From contig NZ_JBHUJX010000018.1 of the NCBI RefSeq assembly GCF_042683745.1, positions 62,001 through 126,000 on the forward strand: a stretch of DNA of 64,000 nt, in the 5' to 3' direction. Shown piece by piece: positions 38,779 through 46,823 of the stretch. The notes below the pieces were generated by a model that worked only from the letters and a program-made list of their open reading frames with translations, had not been told where the DNA came from and did not search any database. How positions within the stretch are numbered: the stretch's first letter is position 1; every line of letters starts with the position of its first letter. Both the position numbers and the translations under genes were made by a program. This DNA is from Pseudoneobacillus sp042683745. GTDB taxonomy: Bacteria; Bacillota; Bacilli; Bacillales; Cytobacillaceae.

Positions 38779-40065
38779 TTATACCCAACCTCTAAAACGT
38801 GAAGCCTCAGACATTTTGCGAACCCCGACCATATAGGCCGCTAAACGCATATTTACATTGCGTGTTTCTGCTGTCTCATACACATTATCAAAGGATCTTA
38901 CTAAAACTTTACGAAGCTTTTCATTTACTTCCTCTTCACTCCAGTAATAACCTTGGTTATTCTGAACCCATTCAAAGTAAGAAACGGTTACTCCGCCAGA
39001 ACTAGCTAATACATCTGGAACAAGTAGAACTCCGCGTTCTGTAAGGATTTTCGTAGCTTCTAATGTTGTTGGACCGTTTGCCGCTTCTACGACAATCGAT
39101 GCTTTAATATTATGAGCATTATTTACCGTAATTTGGCTGGAAATAGCAGCCGGTACTAAAATATCACATTCTAGCTCTAATAGTTCTTTATTTGTGATTG
39201 TTTTTTCAAACAATGTTGTTACTGTTCCGAAACTGTCACGACGATCTAATAAGTAATCGATATCTAAACCATTTGGATCGTGTAAAGCACCATATGCATC
39301 GGAAATTCCAATTACTTTCGCTCCTGCATCATGCATGAATTTCGCTAGGAAGCTTCCTGCGTTTCCGAAGCCTTGAACAACTACTCGAGCACCTTTAATA
39401 TCGATTCCACGTTTTTTAGCTGCTTCCTCAATACAAATAACGACTCCTTGTGCCGTTGCCTTTTCACGGCCTTGGGAACCTCCAAGCACGATTGGTTTAC
39501 CTGTAATAAAGCCTGGAGAATCGTACTCACGAAGACGGCTGTATTCATCCATCATCCAAGCCATAATTTGAGAGTTCGTATATACATCTGGTGCAGGAAT
39601 GTCTTTTGTTGGCCCTACAATTTGGCTTATTGCACGAACGTACGCACGGCTTAAGCGCTCAAGTTCACCCATAGACATTGTTCGTGGATCACAAATGATT
39701 CCACCTTTTCCTCCACCATAAGGTAAGTCAACAATTCCACATTTTAAACTCATCCACATGGATAAAGCTTTCACTTCTTCTTCATCCACTTCTGGGTGGA
39801 AACGGACTCCACCTTTTGTTGGTCCTACAGCATCATTATGTTGTGCACGGTATCCGGTAAAAATTTTTACAGAGCCATCGTCCATACGAACTGGCATACG
39901 AACCGTTAGCATTCTTAATGGTTCTTTTAATAGCTCATACATTTCTTCCGTGTAACCAAGCTTTGTTAACGCTTCGTTTATCACTACTTGTGTGGAAGTT
40001 AATAAATTTACTGATTCTTCATTTTTCTGTTCCGTCTTCTGTCCAGTTACGCCAACTGTTCCCAT
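38779..40065 (-). CDS. rocG: NAD-dependent glutamate dehydrogenase (RocG/GudB type)
   Basis: A 428-residue enzyme oxidising glutamate to 2-oxoglutarate and ammonia. The start at 40065 has AGAGGTG five bases before it. Conserved blocks are YRAQHNDAVGPTKGGVRFHP, the catalytic-lysine loop PYGGGKGGIICDP, the Rossmann motif VVVQGFGNAGSFLAKFM, and EAANGPTT. Its length and sequence track B. subtilis RocG and GudB closely; the call of rocG over gudB rests on the adjacent rocD and rocA. The gap to rocD is 78 bases and may hold a separate promoter (TTGAAC, TAATAT, spacer 16, about 40095-40135). Confidence 0.93.
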   Translation of the reverse strand: MGTVGVTGQKTEQKNEESVNLLTSTQVVINEALTKLGYTEEMYELLKEPLRMLTVRMPVRMDDGSVKIFTGYRAQHNDAVGPTKGGVRFHPEVDEEEVKALSMWMSLKCGIVDLPYGGGKGGIICDPRTMSMGELERLSRAYVRAISQIVGPTKDIPAPDVYTNSQIMAWMMDEYSRLREYDSPGFITGKPIVLGGSQGREKATAQGVVICIEEAAKKRGIDIKGARVVVQGFGNAGSFLAKFMHDAGAKVIGISDAYGALHDPNGLDIDYLLDRRDSFGTVTTLFEKTITNKELLELECDILVPAAISSQITVNNAHNIKASIVVEAANGPTTLEATKILTERGVLLVPDVLASSGGVTVSYFEWVQNNQGYYWSEEEVNEKLRKVLVRSFDNVYETAETRNVNMRLAAYMVGVRKMSEASRFRGWV

Positions 40066-40143
40066 TACGGCACCTCTTTGTCCCATGATAGTAATTGTTT
40101 GTACAAATTATATTATAAAGGTAAAATTCAGGTTCAACTAGTC

Positions 40144-41343
40144 TTAGGAGAGAACTTTTTTAATTCGCTCAATTGCCCAATCCAATTCTTCTTTTGTGAT
40201 GACAAGAGGTGGAGCAAAACGAATAACAGTGTCATGCGTTTCTTTACATAATAAGCCCTCTTCTTTTAGATCTTCACAATATTTTCTAGCTGGCTCATGA
40301 AGCTCAACACCAATAAATAGTCCGCGGCCACGTACGTCTTTTATTATTGGGTTATTAATTTCTTTCAATTTACTGATGAAATATTCGCCCATTTCTAAAG
40401 AACGGTCTGCTAGCTTTTCATCGACTAGCACATCAATGGATGCAAGGGAAACTGCACAAGCCATTGGATTTCCACCAAATGTAGAACCGTGAGATCCAGG
40501 ATTAAAGACACCTAAAATATCTTTGTTTGCAACTACGCAGGAAATAGGGAATACTCCACCGCCTAGTGCTTTTCCTAAAATGTACATATCAGGATCTACA
40601 TTTTCCCATTCACAAGCAAACATTTTCCCCGTACGAGCTAAACCTGCCTGAATTTCATCTGCAATGAAAAGAACATTATTTTCTTTACAAAGCTCAGATG
40701 CCGCTTTAAGGAATCCTTCCTCTGGAATAACGATTCCCGCTTCACCTTGGATCGGTTCAATTAGGAATGCAGCTGTGTTAGGTGTGATCGCTGCTTTTAA
40801 AGCTTCAAGATCTCCGTAAGGAATTAATTTAATTCCTGGAAGCATTGGGCCAAATCCGCGTTTATATTCTGGGTCAGAGGATAAAGAAACTGCTCCCATT
40901 GTACGTCCATGGAAATTTCCGATACAAGCAATAATTTCTGCTTGATCATTCGCTACTCCTTTTACATCGTAAGCCCAACGGCGAGCCGTTTTAAGAGCTG
41001 TTTCAACTGCCTCAGCACCTGTATTCATAGGTAGGGCCATATCTTTATTTGTAAGTTTACAAATTTTTTCATACCATGGACCTAATTGGTCATTATGGAA
41101 TGCTCGTGATGTTAATGTAACACGATCTGCTTGATCCTTTAATGCTTGAATAATTTTCGGGTGACGATGTCCCTGGTTAACAGCTGAATAGGCACTTAAC
41201 ATATCCATATATTTATTGCCTTCTGGATCTTCCACCCAAACACCCTCTGCCTTTGAAATAACAATCGGCAGTGGATGATAATTATGCGCACCAAACTTCT
41301 CCGTTTGCTCAATAATCGACGTAGACTTCACTAATTCTGTCAT
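40144..41343 (-). CDS. rocD: ornithine--oxo-acid aminotransferase
   Basis: A 399-residue PLP enzyme converting ornithine plus 2-oxoglutarate to glutamate semialdehyde and glutamate. Class III aminotransferase features are clear: NTGAEAVETALKTARRW for cofactor phosphate, IACIGNFHGRTMGAVSLSSD, LFIADEIQAGLARTGKMF, the PLP lysine in ILGKALGGGVFPIS, and HGSTFGGNPMACAV. GGAGGAG lies five bases before the ATG. It lies between rocA and rocG, so its product feeds the RocA dehydrogenase. A repeat with G5 palindromes lies in the 157-base rocA-rocD gap and could reduce readthrough. Confidence 0.96.
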   Translation of the reverse strand: MTELVKSTSIIEQTEKFGAHNYHPLPIVISKAEGVWVEDPEGNKYMDMLSAYSAVNQGHRHPKIIQALKDQADRVTLTSRAFHNDQLGPWYEKICKLTNKDMALPMNTGAEAVETALKTARRWAYDVKGVANDQAEIIACIGNFHGRTMGAVSLSSDPEYKRGFGPMLPGIKLIPYGDLEALKAAITPNTAAFLIEPIQGEAGIVIPEEGFLKAASELCKENNVLFIADEIQAGLARTGKMFACEWENVDPDMYILGKALGGGVFPISCVVANKDILGVFNPGSHGSTFGGNPMACAVSLASIDVLVDEKLADRSLEMGEYFISKLKEINNPIIKDVRGRGLFIGVELHEPARKYCEDLKEEGLLCKETHDTVIRFAPPLVITKEELDWAIERIKKVLS

Positions 41344-41372
41344 AATAACTCCTCCATTCCCCTATTTTAACA

Positions 41373-41498
41373 CTTTAAAGTAGTGGGGGTCAGACCCCCG
41401 TTACGGTTATGCGTTAAAGCGACGGGGGAATGCCCCCCACTGCTTTAACGTTGTACAGCACAAGCGTCCTAGCCCCGTCAGACAGCTTAGGCTTTTCT
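41373..41498. repeat. G5/C5 palindromes plus GAAAAGC element in the rocA-rocD gap
   Basis: Two members of the G5/C5 palindrome family lie head to tail (GTGGGGGTCAGACCCCC at 41384-41399, and GTTAAAGCGACGGGGG with its complement at 41413-41449) and can also fold into one larger nested hairpin. The next 47 bases (to 41498) match, on the minus strand, the element at 44715 (AAGAAAAGC, GGGGCTAGGACGCTTG). The 41.35-41.50 kb stretch holds no gene. Confidence 0.72.
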
Positions 41499-41500
41499 TA

Positions 41501-43048
41501 CTAAAATAATTCAGATGTTGTTTTGCCTTGCATGTGTTGTAATAGATAGTCAGGGCCGCCTGCTTTGGAGTCGGTTCCGGACATGTTAAATCCGCCAAAT
41601 GGTTGGTATCCAACGATGGCACCTGTACAGCCACGGTTGAAGTATAGGTTTCCAACGTGGAAGTCTTCACGTGCTTGTTGGATTTTTTCACGGTTGCGAG
41701 TGATCACTGCACCAGTTAAACCGTATTCCGTGTTATTCGCAATTTCAATCGCATGGTCGAAATCACGAGCTTTACAAATACCAACAACTGGTCCGAAGAT
41801 TTCTTCTTGCATGATGCGTGCTTTCGGATCTAGATCAGCGATAACCGTTGGTTGAATGAAATATCCTTTAGAGCTATCTCCTTCTCCACCAGCTACAAGA
41901 CGTCCTTCGCCTTTACCAATTTCAATATAATCCATAATTTTATTGAATGAGCTTTGATCAATAACAGGACCCATAAACGTTTCTTGCTTTTCAGGGTTTC
42001 CTACTGTTTTTTCCTTAGTAAGTTCAATCACACGATTTAATACTGTATCATAAACATCCTCTACGATAACCGCACGAGAACATGCGGAACATTTTTGACC
42101 AGAGAAACCAAAAGCAGAAGCTACAATTGATTGAGCTGCTAATTCTAAATCTGCTTCACTATCAACAACGATCGTGTCTTTACCACCCATTTCAGCGATC
42201 ACACGCTTCAGCCAAATTTGACCTTCATTTAACTTAGAAGCACGTTCGAAAATACGTAATCCAACATCACGAGAACCTGTAAATGAGATGAATCGAGTAT
42301 CTTTATGATCTACTAAATAGTCCCCAACTTCCGCACCACTACCAGGTACGAAATTAAGAACACCAGCCGGAAGACCTGCTTCTTCCATCACTTCTACGAA
42401 TTTAGCAGCCACAATTGGTGTTGTAGAAGCTGGTTTCAATAGTACTGTGTTCCCCGTTACAATCGCTGCCACCGCAGTACCAGCCATAATTGCAAAAGGG
42501 AAGTTCCAAGGAGAGATGATGATTCCTACTCCTAATGGGATATAGTCATAACGGTTATATTCATTTGGACGGCTATTTACTGGAACACCATCTTTAATAA
42601 GTAACATTTGACGAGCATAGAACTCTAAGAAATCGATTGCTTCAGCTGTATCTGCATCTGCTTCGTTCCAAGGCTTCCCAGCTTCTTTCGTTAAAAGGGC
42701 AGAAAACTCATGCTTACGGCGACGGATAATCGCAGCTGCTTTGAAAAGGACATCTGCACGAATTTCAGGCTTTACTTTTCTCCATGTTTTAAATGCTTCA
42801 ACCGCTGCTTGCATCGCTTGCTCAGCTAGATCACGGCTTGCTTTTGACACGCGACCAATCAATTCTTCTTTATTGCTTGGATTATAAGAAGCAATTTTAT
42901 CCTCAGTCGTAATTTTCTCTCCACCAATAACTAATGGGAAATCTTGACCTAAATAGCCCTCTACTGTTTGTAAACCAGTTAAATAACCTTTACGATTTTC
43001 TTCCTCATTAAAATTCGTAAATGGTTCATGTTTATATGGTTGTACCAT
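41501..43048 (-). CDS. rocA: 1-pyrroline-5-carboxylate dehydrogenase
   Basis: A 515-residue aldehyde dehydrogenase oxidising pyrroline-5-carboxylate (as glutamate semialdehyde) to glutamate with NAD. Visible motifs are IISPWNFPFAIMAG for the cofactor, the general-base glutamate in VIAEMGGKDTIVV, the nucleophilic cysteine in FGFSGQKCSACSRAVI, and EIFGPVVGICKA. Length is standard for RocA. GAGGGGG precedes the ATG, and a near-consensus sigma-54 promoter lies 50-66 bases upstream, with RocR-type sites beyond. It is the first gene of rocA-rocD-rocG on this strand. Confidence 0.97.
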   Translation of the reverse strand: MVQPYKHEPFTNFNEEENRKGYLTGLQTVEGYLGQDFPLVIGGEKITTEDKIASYNPSNKEELIGRVSKASRDLAEQAMQAAVEAFKTWRKVKPEIRADVLFKAAAIIRRRKHEFSALLTKEAGKPWNEADADTAEAIDFLEFYARQMLLIKDGVPVNSRPNEYNRYDYIPLGVGIIISPWNFPFAIMAGTAVAAIVTGNTVLLKPASTTPIVAAKFVEVMEEAGLPAGVLNFVPGSGAEVGDYLVDHKDTRFISFTGSRDVGLRIFERASKLNEGQIWLKRVIAEMGGKDTIVVDSEADLELAAQSIVASAFGFSGQKCSACSRAVIVEDVYDTVLNRVIELTKEKTVGNPEKQETFMGPVIDQSSFNKIMDYIEIGKGEGRLVAGGEGDSSKGYFIQPTVIADLDPKARIMQEEIFGPVVGICKARDFDHAIEIANNTEYGLTGAVITRNREKIQQAREDFHVGNLYFNRGCTGAIVGYQPFGGFNMSGTDSKAGGPDYLLQHMQGKTTSELF

Positions 43049-43097
43049 TATATAAAATCCCCCTCATTAATAACTTATTGACACCATTATATATTAT

Positions 43098-43114
43098 TGC
43101 AATTTCCGTGCCAA
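43098..43114 (-). promoter_or_regulatory. sigma-54 promoter of rocA
   Basis: On the minus strand TTGGCACGGAAATTGCA matches the -24/-12 consensus (TGGCAC-N5-TTGC) exactly, with the GG and GC dinucleotides ten bases apart. The start point would be about 40 bases before the rocA ATG. Confidence 0.9.
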
Positions 43115-43155
43115 AATAAAGACATAGTCATGGTGCTTATTCTTTCCATTGATAC

Positions 43156-43170
43156 GCAAAAAAAATTTGC
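43156..43170. promoter_or_regulatory. candidate RocR upstream activating site 1
   Basis: GCAAA-AAAAA-TTTGC, that is GCAA-N7-TTGC, lies about 42 bases upstream of the -24 element of rocA, a normal distance for a sigma-54 activator site. Confidence 0.65.
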
Positions 43171-43174
43171 AGAT

Positions 43175-43188
43175 TGAAAACGTTTTTT
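43175..43188. promoter_or_regulatory. candidate CcpA site (cre)
   Basis: TGAAAACGTTTTTT matches 12 of 14 positions of the cre consensus TGWAANCGNTNWCA and has the central AAAACGTTTT palindrome. It lies between the two RocR-type sites, so bound CcpA could block activation when glucose is present. Confidence 0.5.
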
Positions 43189-43199
43189 TCTTTATATGT

Positions 43200-43214
43200 G
43201 CAAAAATTCATTGC
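43200..43214. promoter_or_regulatory. candidate RocR upstream activating site 2
   Basis: GCAA-AAATTCA-TTGC has the same GCAA-N7-TTGC geometry as the site at 43156, 44 bases away (about four helical turns). It lies 57 bases before the rocR start, so autoregulation is possible. Confidence 0.6.
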
Positions 43215-43270
43215 GCCATTATAGTTTTTCTTTTACAATAATTTTTTAAGGAAAAGAAAAGGAGTTTCCC

Positions 43271-44683
43271 ATGAATCCAGAACTTGAAAATCTTTTAAAT
43301 ATAAATAAAATATATCAACATGTTTTAGATGAAATTGATATTGGTATTCACGTAGTCAATGCCGAGGGAAAAACCATTATTTACAATAAAAAGATGATGG
43401 AAATCGAAAGCATGGAAATTGAAGATGTTTTAGATAAAAATTTATTAGACGTATTTTCTTTTGATAAAAATGGACATAGCACTTTATTGGAAGCTCTCCA
43501 TCAGCGAAAAAGCATTCACAATGCAAAACAAACGTATTACAACAATAAAGGAAAGGAAATTACAACGATCAACAATACGTTCCCCATTATCGAGAATGAC
43601 ATCCAAGTTGGAGCAGTCGAAATTGCAAGAGATGTAACGAAATACGAGCGTCTTCTTCGGGAAAATCTTTTAAAAAAAGGAGACACGAAATTCACATTTG
43701 ACAGCATTATTGGAAGTAGTAATAAAATCCAAGAGGTTATTGATGCTAGTAAGCGTGCTACCCGAACCAATTCTTCGATTCTAATTATTGGCGAAACAGG
43801 GACTGGAAAGGAATTATTTGCTCAAAGTATTCATAATGGAAGCACACGGTCATCAAAACCGTTTATTTCTCAAAACTGTGCTGCTCTTCCTGACAGTTTA
43901 ATTGAAGGAATACTTTTCGGAACGAAAAAAGGAGCATTCACTGGTTCCATTGAGCGTCCGGGACTATTCGAACAAGCAGATGGTGGAACGCTTTTATTAG
44001 ATGAATTGAATTCATTGAATCCCAATCTTCAAGCGAAACTTCTTCGTGTTCTACAAGAAAAAACCGTTCGTAGAGTGGGTGATACGAAGGATCGGGAAAT
44101 CGATGTAAGAATTATTGCGACAATTAATGAAGATCCTATTGATGCGATATCAGAAGGAAGATTAAGAAAAGACTTGTACTACCGGCTTAGTGTCGTGACA
44201 TTATTTATTCCCCCATTAAAAGAGCGAAAAAAAGATATAAAAGAGCTAACACAATTTTTCATCGATAAGTATAATCATTTGTTCGCGATGAATGTGAAAT
44301 CTATTTCGGATGAAGTCCTTCAATTATTTTATGAATATGAATGGCCAGGAAATGTGCGGGAGCTTGAGCATATAATTGAGGGCTCGATGAATTTAATGGA
44401 GCATGAAGAGCATCTAACTTATTCCTGTCTTCCAATCCAATTCCGTAATAAGCCACAATTTCAATCAGAAACTAAGAATTTAGGTGAAATGGACGACTTA
44501 CTTATTTTAAAGGGTCGAACAATAAAACCTCTTGAGCAATATATGGAAGAGGCCGAAACGTATTATTTAAAAAAAGTGCTCGGACATCATCACTTTAATA
44601 TTACAAAAACAGCTGAAGCACTTGGAATGAGTAGACAAAACCTTCAATATCGGATCAAAAAATGGAAGCTACGTAAAACGTAA
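43271..44683 (+). CDS. rocR: RocR-type sigma-54-dependent activator
   Basis: A 470-residue enhancer-binding protein. It has an N-terminal PAS-like sensory domain (18-125, IDIGIHVVNAEGKTIIYN), a central AAA+ domain with Walker A GETGTGKE at 174-181, the sigma-54-contact loop GAFTGS at 221-226 and Walker B GGTLLLDELNSL, and a C-terminal Fis-type helix-turn-helix (ITKTAEALGMSRQNLQYRIK). RocR responds to ornithine or citrulline and switches on arginine-catabolic genes. It is divergent from rocA over 222 bases holding the sigma-54 promoter and two likely binding sites. GGAGTTTCCC precedes the ATG. Confidence 0.95.
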   Translation: MNPELENLLNINKIYQHVLDEIDIGIHVVNAEGKTIIYNKKMMEIESMEIEDVLDKNLLDVFSFDKNGHSTLLEALHQRKSIHNAKQTYYNNKGKEITTINNTFPIIENDIQVGAVEIARDVTKYERLLRENLLKKGDTKFTFDSIIGSSNKIQEVIDASKRATRTNSSILIIGETGTGKELFAQSIHNGSTRSSKPFISQNCAALPDSLIEGILFGTKKGAFTGSIERPGLFEQADGGTLLLDELNSLNPNLQAKLLRVLQEKTVRRVGDTKDREIDVRIIATINEDPIDAISEGRLRKDLYYRLSVVTLFIPPLKERKKDIKELTQFFIDKYNHLFAMNVKSISDEVLQLFYEYEWPGNVRELEHIIEGSMNLMEHEEHLTYSCLPIQFRNKPQFQSETKNLGEMDDLLILKGRTIKPLEQYMEEAETYYLKKVLGHHHFNITKTAEALGMSRQNLQYRIKKWKLRKT

Positions 44684-44709
44684 AAGGAGTGGGGATTCCC
44701 ACTCCTTTT
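44682..44709 (+). terminator. terminator of rocR
   Basis: AAAAGGAGTGGG and CCCACTCCTTTT form a perfect 12-bp stem with loop GATT. The left arm overlaps the rocR stop codon (TAA at 44681-44683). Confidence 0.88.
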
Positions 44710-44714
44710 AACAT

Positions 44715-44757
44715 TGTCCGCAAGCGTCCTAGCCCCTCGAGGCGCTTCCGCTTTTCT
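44715..44757. repeat. GAAAAGCGGAAGCG dispersed element, copy 3
   Basis: Read on the minus strand it runs AGAAAAGCGGAAGCGCC, TCGAGGGGCTAGGACGC, TTGCGG. The same start and the GGGGCTAGGACGCTTG core occur at 41452-41498, and the start occurs at 10157. It abuts the end of yugI. Confidence 0.72.
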
Positions 44758-44759
44758 GA

Positions 44760-45143
44760 TTAAGCTTGTGATTGATTAATCCACTCTTGAAGTTTGTCTT
44801 TAAGTGTATTAAACCCTTGTTCCATTTCTGATTCTGTTTTAATCGGAACTGGACGTTTTGCAGGGCGTTTTTTTGCTTTTTCAATTGGATTTACTGGCGC
44901 TTCTTCAGTAGCACGGATGGAAAGGCCAATTTTTCCAGCTTCTTCATCAATGGATAAAACTTTCACTTTAACTTCTTCACCCACTTTTAAATGATTGTGG
45001 ATGTCTTTAACGAAACCATGTGTGACCTCTGAAATATGAACCAATCCTTGGTGAGTTTCATCCAATGCAATAAACGCTCCATATGGTTGAAGACCTGTTA
45101 CTTTACCTGTTACTACACTGCCTACTTCGATTTTTTCTGTCAT
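44760..45143 (-). CDS. yugI: YugI, S1 RNA-binding domain protein (general stress protein 13 type)
   Basis: A 127-residue protein. Residues 6-78 are one S1/OB fold: VGSVVTGKVTGLQPYGAFIA, HQGLVHISEVTHGFV, VKVKVLSIDEEAGKIGLSIR. A basic linker (KAKKRPAKRPVP) and a short C-terminal helix follow. S1 proteins bind RNA or ribosomes; B. subtilis YugI is a general stress protein (GSP13) of this length. AGGAGTG lies five bases before the ATG. It keeps its place next to alaT in the wider locus except for the intervening SNF-type transporter. Confidence 0.93.
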   Translation of the reverse strand: MTEKIEVGSVVTGKVTGLQPYGAFIALDETHQGLVHISEVTHGFVKDIHNHLKVGEEVKVKVLSIDEEAGKIGLSIRATEEAPVNPIEKAKKRPAKRPVPIKTESEMEQGFNTLKDKLQEWINQSQA

Positions 45144-45351
45144 AGAAACACTCCTAATATTTTGATTAATTTATCCTGTATATACGCAATTAAAAATTAT
45201 ATCATAATAGATCGTCAAAGACAAAAATGACTGCTTGAAAATCCTTTAATATATGTGATAGAATGTTATATTTTTATAAATAACACTATCAAATTTTGTC
45301 GAAACATAGTAAGATGTAAAGAAATATTTTTTCACCAAAGGGGTTTTCTAT

Positions 45352-46701
45352 TTGAGTCAACAAGAGCAATGGACATCTAAGATTGGATTTATTTTAGCAG
45401 CAGCTGGCTCTGCGATTGGGCTAGGAGCGATTTGGAAATTCCCTTATATGACAGGCACAAATGGCGGCGGATTATTTTTGCTATTATTTTTACTTTTAAC
45501 CTTGTTTATTGGTGCCCCCATACTGATGGCTGAGTTTATTATTGGTAGAAGAGCTCAGAAGGATGCTGTGAGTGCCTATAAACTACTCGCTCCAAAAACT
45601 CCTTGGTATCTCCTTGGATACATGGGAGTTATCGCTTCCTTCATTTTACTTTCCTTTTATAGTGTAGTGGGTGGATGGATTTTATCCTATCTTGGACGGA
45701 GCGTGACAGGTAGTCTTTCCGGGCTTTCTCAACAGGAGTATGGAACGCTTTTTGAAAAAATGATTTCCAACCCAATCGAAGTGGTGATTGCACAATTCGT
45801 ATTTATGGTATTGACCATTTGGGTTGTTCAAGGTGGGGTTCAAAAAGGGATTGAGCGAGCAAGTCGGTACATGATGCCTGCCCTTTTTATTCTATTTATT
45901 GTGTTAATGATTCGATCTTTAACATTAGAAGGAGCATGGAAAGGGATTGAATTTTTCCTCAAGCCTAACTTTGCACACATAACTGGTGAGACGATTTTGC
46001 TAGCTTTAGGACAATCTTTCTTTGCGCTTAGTGTTGGTATCTCAGTTATGGTGACTTATGCTTCTTATTTATCAAAAGAAGAAAATATAACAAAATCAGC
46101 TTTTTCCGTCGTTTTATTGAATATTTTTATTTCCATTTTAGCAGGTCTGGTTATTTTCCCAGCTGTATTTGCTTTAGGGTTTGAGCCCGGCGCAGGGCCA
46201 GGTTTGGTATTTGTTGTATTACCGGCTGTGTTTAATGAGATGGCTTTTGGTGGCTTATTTTTATCGATATTCCTTGTTTTATTATTGTTCGCCACATTAA
46301 CCTCTGCCTTCTCCATTTTAGAAATTGTCGTTGCTTCAATTACAAAAGGAGACACAAAGAAAAGAGGAAAGATTTCTTGGGTTTCAGGAATTCTAATTTT
46401 TATCGTCGGTATTCCTAGTGCATTGTCTTTTGGTATGATGTCAGATATGGAAATTTTCGGGAAATCATTCTTCGATTTCGCTGATTATTTAGTAAGTAAT
46501 CTTGCACTACCGCTTGGTGCATTATTCATTTCTATATTTGTTGGAGTTAAATTGCCTAAAAAAGTAGTCAAGGAAGAGCTAGAATTCGGTTCAAAAGGTA
46601 TGGGGATGCTTTTTCAAATATGGTACTTTTCCATTCGATTCGTAGTCCCAATTGCTATTATTGCCGTGTTTCTTCATACAATCGGTCTTATTTCATTTTA
46701 G
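45352..46701 (+). CDS. sodium-dependent transporter, SNF/NSS family
   Basis: A 449-residue membrane protein with 11-12 helices, the bacterial NSS length. The first helix has the sodium- and substrate-binding signature AAAGSAIGLGAIWKFPYMTG with the unwound GSAIGLG. LALGQSFFALSVGISVM in helix 6 and TSAFSILEIVVA in helix 8 give the second sodium site. Members take up amino acids or other small amines with sodium. TTG is the start, with GGGG seven bases before it. It resembles the B. subtilis YhdH/YocR group; the substrate is unknown. It lies between yugI and alaT, which are adjacent in B. subtilis. Confidence 0.9.
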   Translation: MSQQEQWTSKIGFILAAAGSAIGLGAIWKFPYMTGTNGGGLFLLLFLLLTLFIGAPILMAEFIIGRRAQKDAVSAYKLLAPKTPWYLLGYMGVIASFILLSFYSVVGGWILSYLGRSVTGSLSGLSQQEYGTLFEKMISNPIEVVIAQFVFMVLTIWVVQGGVQKGIERASRYMMPALFILFIVLMIRSLTLEGAWKGIEFFLKPNFAHITGETILLALGQSFFALSVGISVMVTYASYLSKEENITKSAFSVVLLNIFISILAGLVIFPAVFALGFEPGAGPGLVFVVLPAVFNEMAFGGLFLSIFLVLLLFATLTSAFSILEIVVASITKGDTKKRGKISWVSGILIFIVGIPSALSFGMMSDMEIFGKSFFDFADYLVSNLALPLGALFISIFVGVKLPKKVVKEELEFGSKGMGMLFQIWYFSIRFVVPIAIIAVFLHTIGLISF

Positions 46702-46769
46702 TGTATAAAAAGTAAAAAGCCTGGTAAAACTAGGATTGTAAAGCTTTCTAGTATTCCCCCCTTTTTTGT

Positions 46770-46804
46770 AGAGGACAAACCTAAATGGTCTGTCCTCTTT
46801 TTTT
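46770..46804 (+). terminator. terminator of the SNF-family transporter gene
   Basis: AGAGGACA and TGTCCTCT form an 8-bp stem extended by AACC/GGTC pairing, with a short loop, followed by seven T residues. Confidence 0.85.
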
Positions 46805-46823
46805 ATCTCTTAATAGGGTTACT

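Noticed and set aside
41407..41691. Minus-strand frame covering the G5 palindromes and the end of rocA
   Set aside because: It overlaps rocA in another frame and repeat DNA; no ribosome binding site.
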